A stretch of 6,732 nt of DNA from an uncultured Bacteroidota bacterium (GTDB taxonomy: Bacteria; Bacteroidota; Bacteroidia; Chitinophagales; Chitinophagaceae), in NCBI GenBank assembly GCA_903913355.1, contig CAIWKU010000191.1, forward strand, positions 1-6,732. The letters are read 5' to 3'. Within the stretch, counting starts at the first letter, position 1; the number at the start of each line of letters is the position of its first letter. A program made the translations under genes and the position numbers. The notes under the pieces are model-generated. The model saw only the letters and a list, made by a program, of their open reading frames with translations, had not been told where the DNA came from and did not search any database. Shown here piece by piece: positions 6,391 to 6,732 of the stretch.

Positions 6391-6732
6391 TTCAAACGTG
6401 CTATAGAAGTACGGTGTTTTCGCTTCAAACTCTGCGCTACAGGTATCTACCATTTTGTAGACCCGGGTAATGCCTAATGCTTTTCTTTTTTCGTATACGT
6501 CTTCATCGGTGCAATCGCCGTGTAATATGCGTGCGATTTGGGCATCGCTGAAACCATTCTTTTTGGATTCTTTCAGCAGATCAACCGGAATGGTATCTAA
6601 AGCATAGTGGGCAATCTCTTTTTCCAGGTTACAAATGATCTGGATCTGGTAAATAAACCAGCGATCGATGCCTGTTGCCTGTGCGATGGATTTTACGGTA
6701 GAGCCCTGCATCAATGCATCTTTTATACGGAA
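6388..6732 (-). CDS. carB: Carbamoyl-phosphate synthase large subunit, N-terminal half (CarB1-like), cut by the window edge
   Basis: The - strand frame is open from the window edge at 6732 to TAA 6390-6388 (114 residues visible). It aligns by eye with the oligomerisation domain of CarB, roughly residues 430-547 of the E. coli protein: TGIDRWFIYQIQII matches the NIDRWFLVQIEEL region, KKNGFSDAQIARI matches KRKGFADARLAKL, RKALGITRVYKMVDTCSAEF matches the VYKRVDTCAAEF region, and TPYFYSTFE matches AYMYSTYE. CarB uses ammonia from CarA, bicarbonate and two ATP to make carbamoyl phosphate for pyrimidine and arginine synthesis in the cytoplasm. Full CarB is about 1070 residues and would continue into a second ATP-grasp half, but here the frame stops right after STFE and the downstream DNA is repeats and a convergent gene. 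This is either a natural split gene (carB1, with carB2 elsewhere) or a truncation. The TTG and ATG codons near 6714-6709 are internal, not starts. Confidence 0.88.
   Translation of the reverse strand, partial: FRIKDALMQGSTVKSIAQATGIDRWFIYQIQIICNLEKEIAHYALDTIPVDLLKESKKNGFSDAQIARILHGDCTDEDVYEKRKALGITRVYKMVDTCSAEFEAKTPYFYSTFE

Overview
The window looks like ordinary chromosome from a Bacteroidota bacterium, most likely of the Chitinophagaceae type. This rests on moderately AT-rich DNA, no strong Shine-Dalgarno sequences ahead of the starts, the style of the MurA and CarB fragments, and an AT-rich octamer repeat of a kind I associate with such genomes. The lineage is an inference from sequence feel, not from a search.

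Layout: (1) 1-162, + strand: the last 53 codons of murA (peptidoglycan precursor synthesis), cut by the window edge. (2) 163-226: a short gap between convergent genes with nothing convincing in it. (3) 227-3691, - strand: a very large membrane protein of 1154 residues that joins a GH18-type glycoside hydrolase domain, a NodB-type polysaccharide deacetylase domain and a processive family 2 glycosyltransferase with membrane helices. (4) 3692-3808: the divergent intergenic region. (5) 3809-6241, + strand (an alternative TTG start lies at 3758): an LtaS-like alkaline-phosphatase-superfamily membrane transferase with five N-terminal helices and an extra C-terminal beta-rich domain. (6) 6239-6390: a convergent gap filled with octamer tandem repeats in both orientations, forming a 24-bp perfect inverted repeat, plus a heptamer repeat. 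The octamer array supplies the stop codon of gene 5. (7) 6388-6732, - strand: the end of a carbamoyl-phosphate synthase large-subunit gene. It stops at the boundary between the two halves of the usual CarB protein, so it is either a split carB or a broken one.

How the genes may work together: the two large divergent genes both look like cell-envelope glycan enzymes. The - strand protein is arranged so that its glycosyltransferase faces the cytoplasm while its deacetylase and hydrolase face the periplasm. One polypeptide could therefore polymerise, export, deacetylate and trim an N-acetylhexosamine polymer. The + strand protein could transfer a phospho-substituent such as phosphoglycerol or phosphoethanolamine onto an envelope glycan. 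That the two act on the same glycan is an inference from their head-to-head arrangement only. murA and carB are housekeeping neighbours with no evident link to them.
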